23,973 nucleotides of DNA from JBLHHI01 sp047614125 (GCA_047614125.1 JBLHHI010000049.1:1-23973), one strand, 5' to 3'. Positions 1 through 8,218 are shown, numbered from the stretch's first letter. Translations and numbers: made by a program. Notes: generated by a model not told the origin, from the sequence alone.

Positions 1-96
1 AAAAACTTATCGGAAACGTATGGCGGACAATTAACCACGCTGAGTAAGGTTGCCAATTTATTAAAAGAAAAAGATTTCCCAATGCGTCACAAGTAA
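1..96 (+). CDS. C-terminal end of a metal ABC transporter ATPase (partial)
   Basis: The window opens inside an open frame that reads 31 residues to a TAA at 94-96. The tail (ETYGGQLTTLSKVANLLKEK) resembles the C-terminus of ATP-binding subunits of zinc/manganese/iron ABC importers. Those proteins often end with a 'TYGG-L' segment followed by a short charged helix. The Walker and signature motifs would lie upstream, outside the window, so the assignment rests mainly on position: the stop is one base before the ATG of an ABC-3 permease. It would energise the two permeases that follow. The family is likely; the substrate is not known. Confidence 0.7.
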   Translation, partial: KNLSETYGGQLTTLSKVANLLKEKDFPMRHK

Positions 97-97
97 G

Positions 98-1393
98 ATG
101 TTTTTTCGCGAGATCATATCGTTTTTCTCTTTTTCAGAACCCAATGTTAAAATTGTGTTTTGGGGAAGTTTGATATTGTGCTCCGTTTCTGGTTTGGTAG
201 GAACGTTTACGCTCTTGCGCAAAAGATCACTTATTGGAGATGTGATTTCACATGCCGTTCTACCCGGAATAGCCCTAGCCTTTATCATTGGTCAACAGAA
301 AAACCCGCTTTATCTCATCATTGGAGCCGTTATAACAGGCTGGCTTGCAACCTATTTGGTAGATTATATAACGAAACATTCTAAGATTAAAAACGACACC
401 GCTATTGCGCTCATCCTGTCAGTATTTTTTGGCGTAGGCGTGCTCTTGTTAACCCATATTCAGCACAGCGGTAATGCTACCCAGAGTGGTTTAGATCAAT
501 TTATTTTTGGACGCGCTTCTGCTATGAATTCAGCAGATGTGGTACTATTTAGCATCGCTGGATTGATTATTACCACCTTAGTAATCACTTTTTTTCGAGG
601 ATTTACCATGCTCTCATTCGACGAGTCGTATGCCACTGCTATTGGATTTCCTATGGAAGTTTTACGCATTATCTTATCCGTTGTTACCGTGTTAACCGTA
701 GCAATCGGTGTTCAAGCAGTTGGAGTTGTGCTCATGTCGGCCTTATTAATCACCCCTGCTGCAGCGGCTCGATTTTGGACAAACAGCATTTGGAAACTGG
801 CATTGATATCTACTCTAATTAGTGGGTTTTCTGGCATTATGGGTTCGGCCATATCCTATACCTACAATGGCATGCCCACCGGGCCTTGGATTGTTATAAC
901 TGCTTCATTCATTGCCTTGTTTAGTGCATTTCTGGGTACCAAAACCGGATTGTACCGCAATTACAAACAACGATTGCAAAACAACCGAAAAATCTTACTT
1001 GAAAATACGATCAAACTCTTTTATCCGCTTGCTAAAACTTCTAAAACAGCGTTGAAAGAAACATACTCCTTTGCTCAGATTGAAGAAAATTGCAAAATGT
1101 CTGTTTCCACCTTGCGAAAAGGCTTACACCGATTGGTTCGTCAAAACCTTGTTACGAAGAATGGAAGCGGCTTTCTGCTTACCGAAGATGGCTTGCGAGA
1201 AGCTCGATCGGTAGTTCGAAAACACCGTTTATGGGAACTCTACATTTCCACCTATATGCACTTACAACCCGACCACGTTCATGATGACGCGGAGGGAATA
1301 GAACACGTTATTACCCCCGAAATTGAACGAGAGTTGGAAGAACAACTCAATTTCCCTACTCGAGATCCACACGACAGTGAAATACCCTATTAA
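98..1393 (+). CDS. ABC-3 family metal permease fused to a C-terminal DtxR/MntR-like regulator domain (YtgCR-like)
   Basis: This 431-residue protein has two parts. Residues about 15-285 are an ABC-3 (ZnuB/MntB-type) permease with roughly eight or nine hydrophobic segments. They include the family motif GDVISHAVLPGIALAF (residues 47-62) and the late loop VGVVLMSALLITPAAAARFW (208-227). Residues about 300-431 are soluble and read as a winged helix (SVSTLRKGLHRLVRQNLV, then FLLTEDGLREA), followed by the metal-binding/dimerisation domain of DtxR/MntR regulators (KHRLWE at 375-380, VHDDAEGIEHVI at 394-405, FPTRDPH at 419-425). Ligand-type residues H376, E380, H395, E402 and H403 are present. The stop overlaps the next ATG (TAATG). 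Chlamydial YtgCR has the same architecture, and there the regulator half is cleaved off and represses transcription; whether that happens here is inference. Confidence 0.9.
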   Translation: MFFREIISFFSFSEPNVKIVFWGSLILCSVSGLVGTFTLLRKRSLIGDVISHAVLPGIALAFIIGQQKNPLYLIIGAVITGWLATYLVDYITKHSKIKNDTAIALILSVFFGVGVLLLTHIQHSGNATQSGLDQFIFGRASAMNSADVVLFSIAGLIITTLVITFFRGFTMLSFDESYATAIGFPMEVLRIILSVVTVLTVAIGVQAVGVVLMSALLITPAAAARFWTNSIWKLALISTLISGFSGIMGSAISYTYNGMPTGPWIVITASFIALFSAFLGTKTGLYRNYKQRLQNNRKILLENTIKLFYPLAKTSKTALKETYSFAQIEENCKMSVSTLRKGLHRLVRQNLVTKNGSGFLLTEDGLREARSVVRKHRLWELYISTYMHLQPDHVHDDAEGIEHVITPEIERELEEQLNFPTRDPHDSEIPY

Positions 1394-2301
1394 TGAATGA
1401 TTTTTGGATCATATTAACCGCATCATTGGTTGCCATAAACAGCGCCATACTCGGCACTTTTCTCATTTTGCGAAAAATGGCCATGATCGGGGATGCAATT
1501 TCACACGCGGTGTTGCCCGGAATCGTTATCGCCTACTTTTTAACTGACTCGAGGGCGTCCTTTCCAATGTTGATGGGCGCAGCCGCCAGCGGTATGCTGG
1601 TTACCTATTTCATCCAATTCTTCAACAAACGTGTTAAGCTTCAAACCGATGCCAGCATTGGCATTTCTTATACCTTCCTCTTTGCTGTAGGCATTGTTTT
1701 AATCTCGCTTTTTGGATCTGATGTTGATTTAGATCAAGAATGCGTGCTCTATGGAGAAATTGCCTATGCTTCCATTGATGGAGCTTATTTCTTTGGTCGA
1801 AACATGGGACCTCGACAAGTTTGGATTTTAGGCACCACCCTTATCATTGTTTTGATTGGAGTGGGGGTAGGTTATAAGAAGCTCATACTCACTACTTTCG
1901 ACGAAGGATTTGCTGCTGCCTTAGGCATAAACGTTGTGTTTTGGCAATACTATCTGATGGCCGGTGTGTCGTTAACAACTGTGGTGAGTTTCGAATCGGT
2001 TGGGGCCGTACTGGTCATTGCCTTCATTAGTGGACCTCCCGCAACGGCCTACTTGCTTACCGAGAACTTTCTTAAGACCATAAAGCTGGCCATTGTTTTT
2101 GGCATAAGCGCCTCAATTCTTGGGTACTATACATCTGTATGGCTAAACGGCTCCATCGCAGGCGCTATCGCAAGTGTGATCGGAATCCAGTTTGCGCTTG
2201 CTTTTACCTACGTTCAGATTCGCAAAAAAATGAGCGTCGCTGCGCTTATCGACGATGGATACACTGCAACCAACGAGTTGGCCCAAAGAGAAGAGCCTTA
2301 G
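1393..2301 (+). CDS. Second ABC-3 family metal permease (YtgD/MntB-like)
   Basis: This 302-residue integral membrane protein has about eight hydrophobic segments and the same ABC-3 signature as its upstream neighbour (GDAISHAVLPGIVIAYF, near residues 33-49). A second signature follows (SVGAVLVIAFISGPPATAYLL, near 202-222). It lacks the regulator extension. Its ATG shares one base with the upstream stop, which indicates translational coupling, and the two permeases probably form a heterodimeric channel with the ATPase at the window start. The order ATPase, permease-regulator, permease matches chlamydial ytgB-ytgCR-ytgD. The cargo could be iron, manganese or zinc; the sequence does not decide. 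Confidence 0.9.
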   Translation: MNDFWIILTASLVAINSAILGTFLILRKMAMIGDAISHAVLPGIVIAYFLTDSRASFPMLMGAAASGMLVTYFIQFFNKRVKLQTDASIGISYTFLFAVGIVLISLFGSDVDLDQECVLYGEIAYASIDGAYFFGRNMGPRQVWILGTTLIIVLIGVGVGYKKLILTTFDEGFAAALGINVVFWQYYLMAGVSLTTVVSFESVGAVLVIAFISGPPATAYLLTENFLKTIKLAIVFGISASILGYYTSVWLNGSIAGAIASVIGIQFALAFTYVQIRKKMSVAALIDDGYTATNELAQREEP

Positions 2302-2370
2302 TGCCAACCAGTCACTAAATTTCAAACAAAGTCTTTACAATGCTCACAACGCTTTCTAGCTTAGCTGAGT

Positions 2371-2378
2371 TATATTTG
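2371..2378 (+). promoter_or_regulatory. Bacteroidota -7 element (TATATTTG) before the TonB receptor gene
   Basis: TATATTTG matches the phylum's -7 consensus TAnnTTTG exactly and ends 12 bases before the ATG at 2391. That would give a very short leader. No clear -33 TTTG/TTG box sits at the usual distance, so the site may be weak. It supports choosing the 2391 start over the ATG at 2340, which lies upstream of the element. Confidence 0.45.
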
Positions 2379-2390
2379 TTTGTTAGCAAT

Positions 2391-4382
2391 ATGGGCAATT
2401 TATTTTTCAAGAAGATTTTCATTTTTATTGCCATTGTTGCTCTCCCGAGCTCACAGCTGTTGGCCTTAGAAAATCAAACCACACCCGATTCTCTTTTTGT
2501 AACGGGTAGCCTAAGTCCGTATAGTTCGTCTTCTGCACTACACATTGTTCGTGTGGTAACTCACGAACAAATCGTAATGATGAACGCTCAGAACTTAAAC
2601 GATGTATTGCGCTATGTTATTAACAGCTTTTCGGTCTATTCGGGCAAAGATGGTTACAATTTAGATTTCTTTGGGAACGGTCGGAAAAATGTTAAAATTC
2701 TTCTAAACGGAATGCCTATTTGGCAATCCTCCATTGACAAGATCGACATCAACCAGCTTTCGGTAATGGATGTAGATCGAATTGAAATTATGTATGGAAG
2801 TTCTGGCGTTTTGTATGGAAGCAACGCTTCTTCTGGAGTAATCAACATCATTTCTAAGGTTCGTCGAGATAAGATTGCCCAGGTTGTTTCCAACTTCAAC
2901 ACCAACAGCAAGGGCGAAACAAACATTTTTGTTAAACCACATTTCAATCTTGGACGACATGAACTTGATTTGGGTTATGGACGTTATTTTTTTGGTGGAT
3001 ATGAAGGTGGTGACTCTGGCCGTGTTTATCAGTGGAAACCAAGCCGGAGAATTACTACTGAAATCAACTATAAGTATTCGATCTTAAATGGCTTAAAGTT
3101 CTATTTTTCAATGCTTTACATTCACAACCTAGCCCAAGATCGTTCCTATCCAATACCCAATACTCTGCGAGTTTACGACACGGAACAGAAAACCATTAAC
3201 ACCAATTTGCAAGCGGGAGTTCGGGGCAAGTTGAGCAAGTATCACACCATTGATTTCTCACATTCGTACAGCAGATACCGACTTGAAAACAACAAAACCA
3301 TAAAAATTCTCGATCGAAATGAAGCCATTGATGACCCCAACGTCCTCCCCTTCGACCGATTGACCTATGATGAATATTTTACCCAGTTTAAAATAGCACG
3401 AAACAACAAAACAAAGGCTTTTAATTACACTGGTGGAATTGAGTTTAGTCACCAACGCGATTTAGAACGAAATAAAATAAATGCCGTAAAAACCAACATC
3501 ACACAAATTTCTCTTCTGGGAAATACGAGTTGGCAGGTGAATCCACTTTTGTTAACACAAGGCGGAATGCGCTATACCAATTCCAACAAGTTTACAACCC
3601 CACTCATTTTTGAAGGAAAGCTCCACTATGATATGAGCGATGATGTTGTGCTGCTCGCGTCGTATTCGCGTGGTTATAGAATTCCAACCTTTAACGAGCT
3701 GTTTTATACTTACGAAAATCCCGACATAAACATAAAAGGTAATCTAAATTTAACCTCCGAAACCTACCAACAGTTTAATACGTCAATGATTGTAAACAGT
3801 GGGCCTGTTACCTTTTATACTACCATGTTTTGGCAAAACATCAACAACGGCATCCAGTTGGTTCCTGTTAATGTTTCCGAACAAAGCTATCAATTTGTAA
3901 ACTCACAAGCTGCCAAATACATTGGCCAAACCATTGCGCTCGATTTGAATTACGATCAAATAACCACCAAGCTGGTATTGTCAAATACAGGCCTAAATCA
4001 ATTTCCAGAAGCCATTGGCTCGTATTACTTTTTTCAGGATGCTGCAGCAAACGTTATTGTTCGAAACAAGAATAAAGACTTCCAACTTGGAATAGCTACA
4101 AAATACAACGGCAAAAGAAATGAAACTCGAGAAAATGCGCTTGGACAATTGGAAGATTTTAACCAAGAAGGGTTTTGGTTGATTGACTTTTCCATACAAA
4201 AGTCATTTTTAGACCAAAAACTGCAATTTATCCTTGGCATTAAGAACCTGAGTGATACAAAAGATGTTCGAGGTTTATATTTGCCCTTGGATCGGCTGAG
4301 CGATGATGAGATAAACAGCAAGATACCTTTATCGATCGACTACGGTCGACGAATTTGGTTCACCATTCGATCCATTATTTAG
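2391..4382 (+). CDS. TonB-dependent outer-membrane receptor, probably for a metal complex such as heme or a siderophore
   Basis: The 663-residue protein starts at 2391 with a clear signal peptide (KK, then a hydrophobic run ending near residue 25). An in-frame ATG at 2340 would bury that signal, so it is rejected. Residues about 35-43 (LFVTGSLSP) are TonB-box-like. Residues about 48-157 form the plug, with the typical ending (RIEIMYGSSGVLYGSNASSG, then VINIIS). The rest is a 22-strand-type barrel with the motif ASYSRGYRIPTFNELFY. The protein ends in a short aromatic beta strand (RIWFTIRSII), as expected for BAM insertion. It lacks the N-terminal carboxypeptidase-like domain common in SusC-type receptors. 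It follows the ABC permease by 89 bases and precedes a HmuY-like lipoprotein by 4 bases. Metal uptake is inferred from context. Confidence 0.88.
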   Translation: MGNLFFKKIFIFIAIVALPSSQLLALENQTTPDSLFVTGSLSPYSSSSALHIVRVVTHEQIVMMNAQNLNDVLRYVINSFSVYSGKDGYNLDFFGNGRKNVKILLNGMPIWQSSIDKIDINQLSVMDVDRIEIMYGSSGVLYGSNASSGVINIISKVRRDKIAQVVSNFNTNSKGETNIFVKPHFNLGRHELDLGYGRYFFGGYEGGDSGRVYQWKPSRRITTEINYKYSILNGLKFYFSMLYIHNLAQDRSYPIPNTLRVYDTEQKTINTNLQAGVRGKLSKYHTIDFSHSYSRYRLENNKTIKILDRNEAIDDPNVLPFDRLTYDEYFTQFKIARNNKTKAFNYTGGIEFSHQRDLERNKINAVKTNITQISLLGNTSWQVNPLLLTQGGMRYTNSNKFTTPLIFEGKLHYDMSDDVVLLASYSRGYRIPTFNELFYTYENPDINIKGNLNLTSETYQQFNTSMIVNSGPVTFYTTMFWQNINNGIQLVPVNVSEQSYQFVNSQAAKYIGQTIALDLNYDQITTKLVLSNTGLNQFPEAIGSYYFFQDAAANVIVRNKNKDFQLGIATKYNGKRNETRENALGQLEDFNQEGFWLIDFSIQKSFLDQKLQFILGIKNLSDTKDVRGLYLPLDRLSDDEINSKIPLSIDYGRRIWFTIRSII

Positions 4383-4386
4383 CATA

Positions 4387-5415
4387 GTGAAAATACTCAG
4401 AAACATAGTACTGATTTTAGTGTTTGGAATGTTATCCGGATGCTTTCGCGATGATGTCAAAGAGCCTGCTCTTCCAGAAATTTTTGATCAAATAAACACC
4501 TCAGCTCAAATAGATCAGGTTTTTTATTCGCTCAAAAATAGGAGGATCGTTGCCTCAAATTCAATGTTTGATTGGGATTTGGCCTTCGCCTGTGAAAAAG
4601 GAAAGTTTAGCATTAAACTAAACGCTGCAAAAAGCATGCGGGCATACAATACATTTTCACGTGAGATTGACATTGACTATACCTATTTGATTAACCAAAG
4701 CTACGCATTGAACTGGACCTACGAACACCCTGGTATGACCGAAGGCGGCTGTTTGGGCAAGTGGGGCGATTTTAGCTTCGAAAATCCACAATCTTATGGT
4801 CATGTATATATTATTGATCGTGGCTTTAATCTATACCTCAACGGTTTGCGCTATCCTCCTAAAAAAATGCGCGTTGACGGTTTTGGAAGCAACTCGTATA
4901 AGGTAACGTTTTCTGACATCAACGGTGATAACATGACCCAAGTAGTGGTTCCCAAAAACAATACCCACAACTATGTTTACATTGAATTGGATTATGGTTC
5001 TACCCGAGCTATTGAACCTCCAAAAGATGAATGGGATATTCTTTTTACCCCTTACATCGACAGTGTTGGCATTATGAACAGCATCCCTGCGTTGGATTCT
5101 ACAGCTCCTGGCTTGGCGCTGTACGATGGTATTTTAATTAATCCTCACGCACGATCTGCCGCAATGGTAGCAAATAGTGCCTTGGCAGACATCGACTTCT
5201 TTACCGTAGACGGGCTCAACTTTAGCTCTAAATTAAATTCGATTGGCAATCAATGGTTAATTGGGTCTGGAATATTAAATCGAAACATCAATCCGGAAAA
5301 GCAGAGCTTCGTAATTCAAGATAATGAACGAAATTCCTACGCCTTACAATTGCTTAATTTTAAGAAATTGCCCAACAAACATTCTGAATTGGAGTTTAGC
5401 TTTAAGAATTTATAA
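4387..5415 (+). CDS. HmuY-like surface lipoprotein
   Basis: This 342-residue protein starts at a GTG four bases after the receptor stop, so the two are almost certainly co-transcribed. Residues 1-19 are a lipoprotein signal with lipobox LSGC (Cys19). HmuY-family proteins typically pair a 'WDIAF' strand with later strands like 'Y.I.D..G..YALQ', and both appear here (QDNERNSYALQLLNF, 311-325). Unusually, the WD-x-x-F motif occurs twice, at residues 63-67 (WDLAF) and 216-220 (WDILF), about 150 residues apart. HmuY of Porphyromonas binds heme and passes it to a TonB receptor, which fits the gene order. The family call is by eye and the ligand is unproven. A general binding lipoprotein partnered with the receptor is the fallback. 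Confidence 0.65.
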   Translation: MKILRNIVLILVFGMLSGCFRDDVKEPALPEIFDQINTSAQIDQVFYSLKNRRIVASNSMFDWDLAFACEKGKFSIKLNAAKSMRAYNTFSREIDIDYTYLINQSYALNWTYEHPGMTEGGCLGKWGDFSFENPQSYGHVYIIDRGFNLYLNGLRYPPKKMRVDGFGSNSYKVTFSDINGDNMTQVVVPKNNTHNYVYIELDYGSTRAIEPPKDEWDILFTPYIDSVGIMNSIPALDSTAPGLALYDGILINPHARSAAMVANSALADIDFFTVDGLNFSSKLNSIGNQWLIGSGILNRNINPEKQSFVIQDNERNSYALQLLNFKKLPNKHSELEFSFKNL

Positions 5416-5448
5416 GTACCTAACAAGATGTTGGCAACATTGCATCTC

Positions 5449-5475
5449 AAAGATTAACCGAACTCAGGTTTAAAG
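5449..5475 (-). repeat. Copy D: 27-bp end fragment of the dispersed repeat
   Basis: Read on the minus strand this segment runs CTTTAAACCTGAGTTCG then TTAATCTTT. It matches the end of copy B at 23744-23770 with a single mismatch. It lies between the HmuY-like lipoprotein stop and rbfA, 24 bases before the rbfA ATG. Nothing else of the repeat is recognisable here, so it is either a remnant or a functional terminal motif. Confidence 0.6.
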
Positions 5476-5484
5476 CTTCTGTTG

Positions 5485-5492
5485 TAGCTTTG
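5485..5492 (+). promoter_or_regulatory. Bacteroidota -7 element (TAGCTTTG) before rbfA
   Basis: TAGCTTTG is an exact match to TAnnTTTG and ends seven bases before the rbfA ATG. No good -33 box is visible at the usual distance; that interval is partly occupied by repeat fragment D. It would drive the rbfA-ABC permease-pth run. Confidence 0.5.
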
Positions 5493-5499
5493 CACTCAT

Positions 5500-5838
5500 A
5501 TGGCTGGAAGAAAAGAAAAACTCGGTAAACAAATTCAAAAAGACTTAGGCGAAATCTTAGATGCAGCCGCTAAGCAAATACTCAAAGGCACAATGGTAAC
5601 TGTACTTGAAGTAGTGGTTACCTCAGATCTGGGTCTTGCCAAAGTTCACATTAGCTTGTTCAACACGCAAGACAAAGCAGCCGACCTAGTTCTAATTCAG
5701 CAAAACAGTCCTCAAATACGGCATTATCTCGCCCAGAAAATGAAGGATCAGGTACGAAAGATTCCTGAGCTTTTGTTCTTTTTAGATGAACGAATTGAGC
5801 GAGCCGAAAAAATAGAGCGCCTTTTAAAAAACCTGTAA
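5500..5838 (+). CDS. rbfA: Ribosome-binding factor A
   Basis: This 112-residue protein has normal RbfA length. The N-terminus (RKEKLGKQIQKDLGEIL) matches the basic first helix of the family. A KH-like core follows, with the beta strand TVLEVVVTSDLGLAKVHISL and the C-terminal segment IRHYLAQKMKDQVRKIPELL-FFLDE, which is the RbfA hallmark. RbfA binds the 16S 5' helix region and helps mature the 30S subunit, especially in the cold. It has its own -7 element and is followed after 19 bases by an ABC permease gene. Confidence 0.95.
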   Translation: MAGRKEKLGKQIQKDLGEILDAAAKQILKGTMVTVLEVVVTSDLGLAKVHISLFNTQDKAADLVLIQQNSPQIRHYLAQKMKDQVRKIPELLFFLDERIERAEKIERLLKNL

Positions 5839-5857
5839 GTCTTTGTGAGCTAAATCT

Positions 5858-7078
5858 ATGAAACTCACAAACTTCATTGCTAAGCGGTACTTGTTCTCAA
5901 AAAACAATACCAACGCCATTAACATTATTTCTGGGATATCAGCTGCGGTTTTTACCATAGGAACCGCCGTAATGATTATCATACTCTCCTTTTTAAATGG
6001 CCTCGAAGGGCTCATTAAAAACATGAACAATGCCATCGACCCTGATTTGCGAATAACTGCGGTTCGAAGCAAGGTATTCAATCCAGATTCGGTTCTTTCT
6101 GAAATCAAATTTTACCCTCAAGTAGACCAAGTTACCCGAATTCTTGAAGACAATGCAGTGGTTAGATATGGTGAAGCACAAGAAATTGCCCGTATTAAAG
6201 GCGTGGAAGACAACTATGGTCAATCCAATGAAATAGATACCTTGGTGATATCTGGAAAATTTTCGCTCTATAACGAGAATGTTCCTTTAGCAGTTTTTGG
6301 TGGAAACATTGCCAATAATCTGGGCATTAACGTAGACAACACCCAAAAAGTGGTTACGGTTTTTGTACCAAGACGCGGGGTGGAGTACAGCAGCATTAAT
6401 CCCGATGCCTCCTTAAATAATCAATTCATTTTACCGGGAGGTGTGATTCTAATGCCCGAGCATTCGGACAAAGACTTAATCATTGTTCCACTCAAATTTA
6501 GTCGCGATTTGTTCGAATACAAAACCGAGGTGAGTTCGCTCGAATTGGGCATTTCAAACAAAGAATCCGTAGAAAAAATTCGCGCCGGACTCCAGCAAAA
6601 ACTTGGAGATGCGTACAAGGTCTTTGATCGAAATCGGATGAACGAGTCTGCATATAAGGTATTTAGAACCGAGAAATGGGCCACCTTTGCCATTCTTTCC
6701 TTCATCATTCTAATAGCCGCTTTTAACACTGTTGGCGCACTCACCATGTTGGTGCTGGAAAAGAAAAAAGACATTTCCATTTTGCGAACGATGGGTGCAA
6801 CGCCGTCCCAAATTTCTAAAATATTTTTACTTGAGGGTGTGTTCATCACCATAATTGGCTTGGTTTTAGGCAGCATTATTGGGGTTGGTTTTGTATTTGC
6901 GCAACAACACTTTGGCTTTATTCATTTGGATGGCAGCTTCTTGGAATCCTTTCCAATCGAATTTAGAATGGCCGACCTCTTGGCCATAGCGGTAATTATT
7001 GGTGGGTTGGGTGGGATTGCGTCCTTGTATCCTGCTGGTAAGGCCAATCAGATTGAAGACTATACCAACAATATTTAA
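5858..7078 (+). CDS. FtsX/LolC-E-type ABC transporter permease
   Basis: This 406-residue membrane protein has the LolC/LolE layout. An N-terminal segment (FIAKRYLF) is followed by a first transmembrane helix (about residues 23-48). A periplasmic MacB-type domain spans about 50-265, and a C-terminal FtsX domain with three helices spans about 275-395. The typical coupling segment is LVLEKKKDISILRTMGATPSQISKIFLLEG. LolCDE extracts lipoproteins from the inner membrane for delivery to LolA, which is the likely role here because Bacteroidota often carry a single such permease that may homodimerise. No ATPase gene is adjacent; it would have to be elsewhere. It sits 19 bases after rbfA and two bases before pth. 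Confidence 0.88.
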   Translation: MKLTNFIAKRYLFSKNNTNAINIISGISAAVFTIGTAVMIIILSFLNGLEGLIKNMNNAIDPDLRITAVRSKVFNPDSVLSEIKFYPQVDQVTRILEDNAVVRYGEAQEIARIKGVEDNYGQSNEIDTLVISGKFSLYNENVPLAVFGGNIANNLGINVDNTQKVVTVFVPRRGVEYSSINPDASLNNQFILPGGVILMPEHSDKDLIIVPLKFSRDLFEYKTEVSSLELGISNKESVEKIRAGLQQKLGDAYKVFDRNRMNESAYKVFRTEKWATFAILSFIILIAAFNTVGALTMLVLEKKKDISILRTMGATPSQISKIFLLEGVFITIIGLVLGSIIGVGFVFAQQHFGFIHLDGSFLESFPIEFRMADLLAIAVIIGGLGGIASLYPAGKANQIEDYTNNI

Positions 7079-7080
7079 GT

Positions 7081-7758
7081 ATGTGGAAGTGGCTAAAAAA
7101 GGTAGTATCCAAAAGAGAGATAGCTTCCAATCAAGAAAATGAAACAAATAGTGAAATGAAGTACATTCTTTTTGGTTTGGGAAACATTGGGGCCCAATAT
7201 GAACTGACCCGACACAACGTAGGCTTTTTGTTTTTGGATTACTTGGCGGACGCCTATGGTGTTTCATTTAAACCAGACCGTTTTGGAATGTATGCAACAG
7301 CTAAATATCGAGGCAGGGTTATACACATGATTAAACCAGATACTTTCATGAATCTAAGTGGTAATGCCGTAGCGTTTTGGCTCAAAAAACTCAATGCTCC
7401 ACTAAACCATGTTGTGGTGATAACCGATGATTTAAACTTGGCCTTTGGCACCATTCGTCTAAAAGCTAAGGGGAGTGACGGTGGGCATAATGGGCTTAAA
7501 AGCATCCAACAAAGCTTGCAACAAACCAATTACCCAAGGGTGCGATTTGGAATTTCGGATGTGTTTGATAAGGGGCGCCAAGTTGATTATGTGCTGGGCA
7601 CTTGGGAGAAAGAGGAAGCGGAAAGATTGCCCGAAATGTTTGAAAAAACCAAGCTTGCCTTGGAGGAATTATTTTTTCGTGGAATTGGCATGGCAATGAA
7701 CAAATTAAACACGGTAGAAAAACCTAAAAAAAATCTTCCAAATAAAAGCGAAGACTAG
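7081..7758 (+). CDS. pth: Peptidyl-tRNA hydrolase with a short basic N-terminal extension
   Basis: The catalytic domain begins at residue 26 (MKYILFGLGNIGAQYELTRH). It carries the substrate-binding GLGN loop, the catalytic His in TRHNVGF (H45), the PDTFMNLSG loop and the acidic ITDDLNL segment. Pth releases peptides from tRNAs that dropped off the ribosome. The usual bacterial length is about 190 residues; this 225-residue form has an extra 25-residue amphipathic basic N-terminus (MWKWLKKVVSKRE). The ATG at 7081 is chosen because it lies two bases after the upstream stop. Initiation at 7156 would give the classical length and cannot be excluded, although extended forms of this enzyme are familiar in the phylum. 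The tail after residue 205 is lysine-rich. Confidence 0.93.
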   Translation: MWKWLKKVVSKREIASNQENETNSEMKYILFGLGNIGAQYELTRHNVGFLFLDYLADAYGVSFKPDRFGMYATAKYRGRVIHMIKPDTFMNLSGNAVAFWLKKLNAPLNHVVVITDDLNLAFGTIRLKAKGSDGGHNGLKSIQQSLQQTNYPRVRFGISDVFDKGRQVDYVLGTWEKEEAERLPEMFEKTKLALEELFFRGIGMAMNKLNTVEKPKKNLPNKSED

Positions 7759-7798
7759 TCAGCAAAAGGCGTTTTACTGCCGCTTCGATTTTGGGTAA

Positions 7799-8218
7799 TT
7801 AATTGAGCGCCTGTCGTAATGCCGTTTCTATCTCGCCTTGAGAGTGTCCTTTACCTGCAAATTTTTTCTGTTCCACTCCATCCTTATAAATAACGATGGT
7901 TGGGAAGCCCGCGATGTTTTGTCCTTGAACAATGCCCTTGTGATCTTCGTATTCTACTTCGGCAAAAAATACATTGCCAAAGTCTGGTCGTACAGATATG
8001 GCCTCAACAGCAGGGCGTTGTTCGGCACATTTAGAACACCACGACGCGTGATAAAAAATTAAGGATACCCCTGATTTTACACCTTCGTTGAACTGACTTT
8101 CGGAGGTAATATCAATCAGCTCATTTTGAGTCGTATCTACCAAATCTTCTTTCTTGCAACCCGTTGTAGCAACCAAAAAAGCAAGAAATACGAGAGCGAA
8201 AATTCGAAAATGTTTCAT
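7799..8218 (-). CDS. Thioredoxin-fold lipoprotein
   Basis: This 139-residue protein starts with a lipoprotein signal ending in the lipobox ATTGC (Cys21). It continues into a thioredoxin fold with the redox motif WCSKC (W60, C61, C64) and the cis-proline loop AGFPTIVIYKDG (P106). The two resolving cysteines and cis-Pro are intact, so it is probably an active thiol oxidoreductase anchored in the periplasm. The partner protein is unknown. It is transcribed towards pth, with 40 bases between the two stops. A near-consensus -7 box (TTACTTTG, minus strand, 8223-8230) sits four bases before the ATG. The gene stands alone, with 860 bases of non-coding DNA upstream. Confidence 0.88.
   Translation of the reverse strand: MKHFRIFALVFLAFLVATTGCKKEDLVDTTQNELIDITSESQFNEGVKSGVSLIFYHASWCSKCAEQRPAVEAISVRPDFGNVFFAEVEYEDHKGIVQGQNIAGFPTIVIYKDGVEQKKFAGKGHSQGEIETALRQALN

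Noticed and set aside
2340..2390. Upstream ATG for the TonB receptor (17 extra residues)
   Set aside because: It would bury the signal peptide, and it lies upstream of the -7 element at 2371-2378.
7759..7798. CAGCAAAA-GGCG-TTTTACTG as a bidirectional terminator between pth and the thioredoxin-like gene
   Set aside because: The stem has an internal mismatch and is short; plausible for convergent genes but not strong enough to list.
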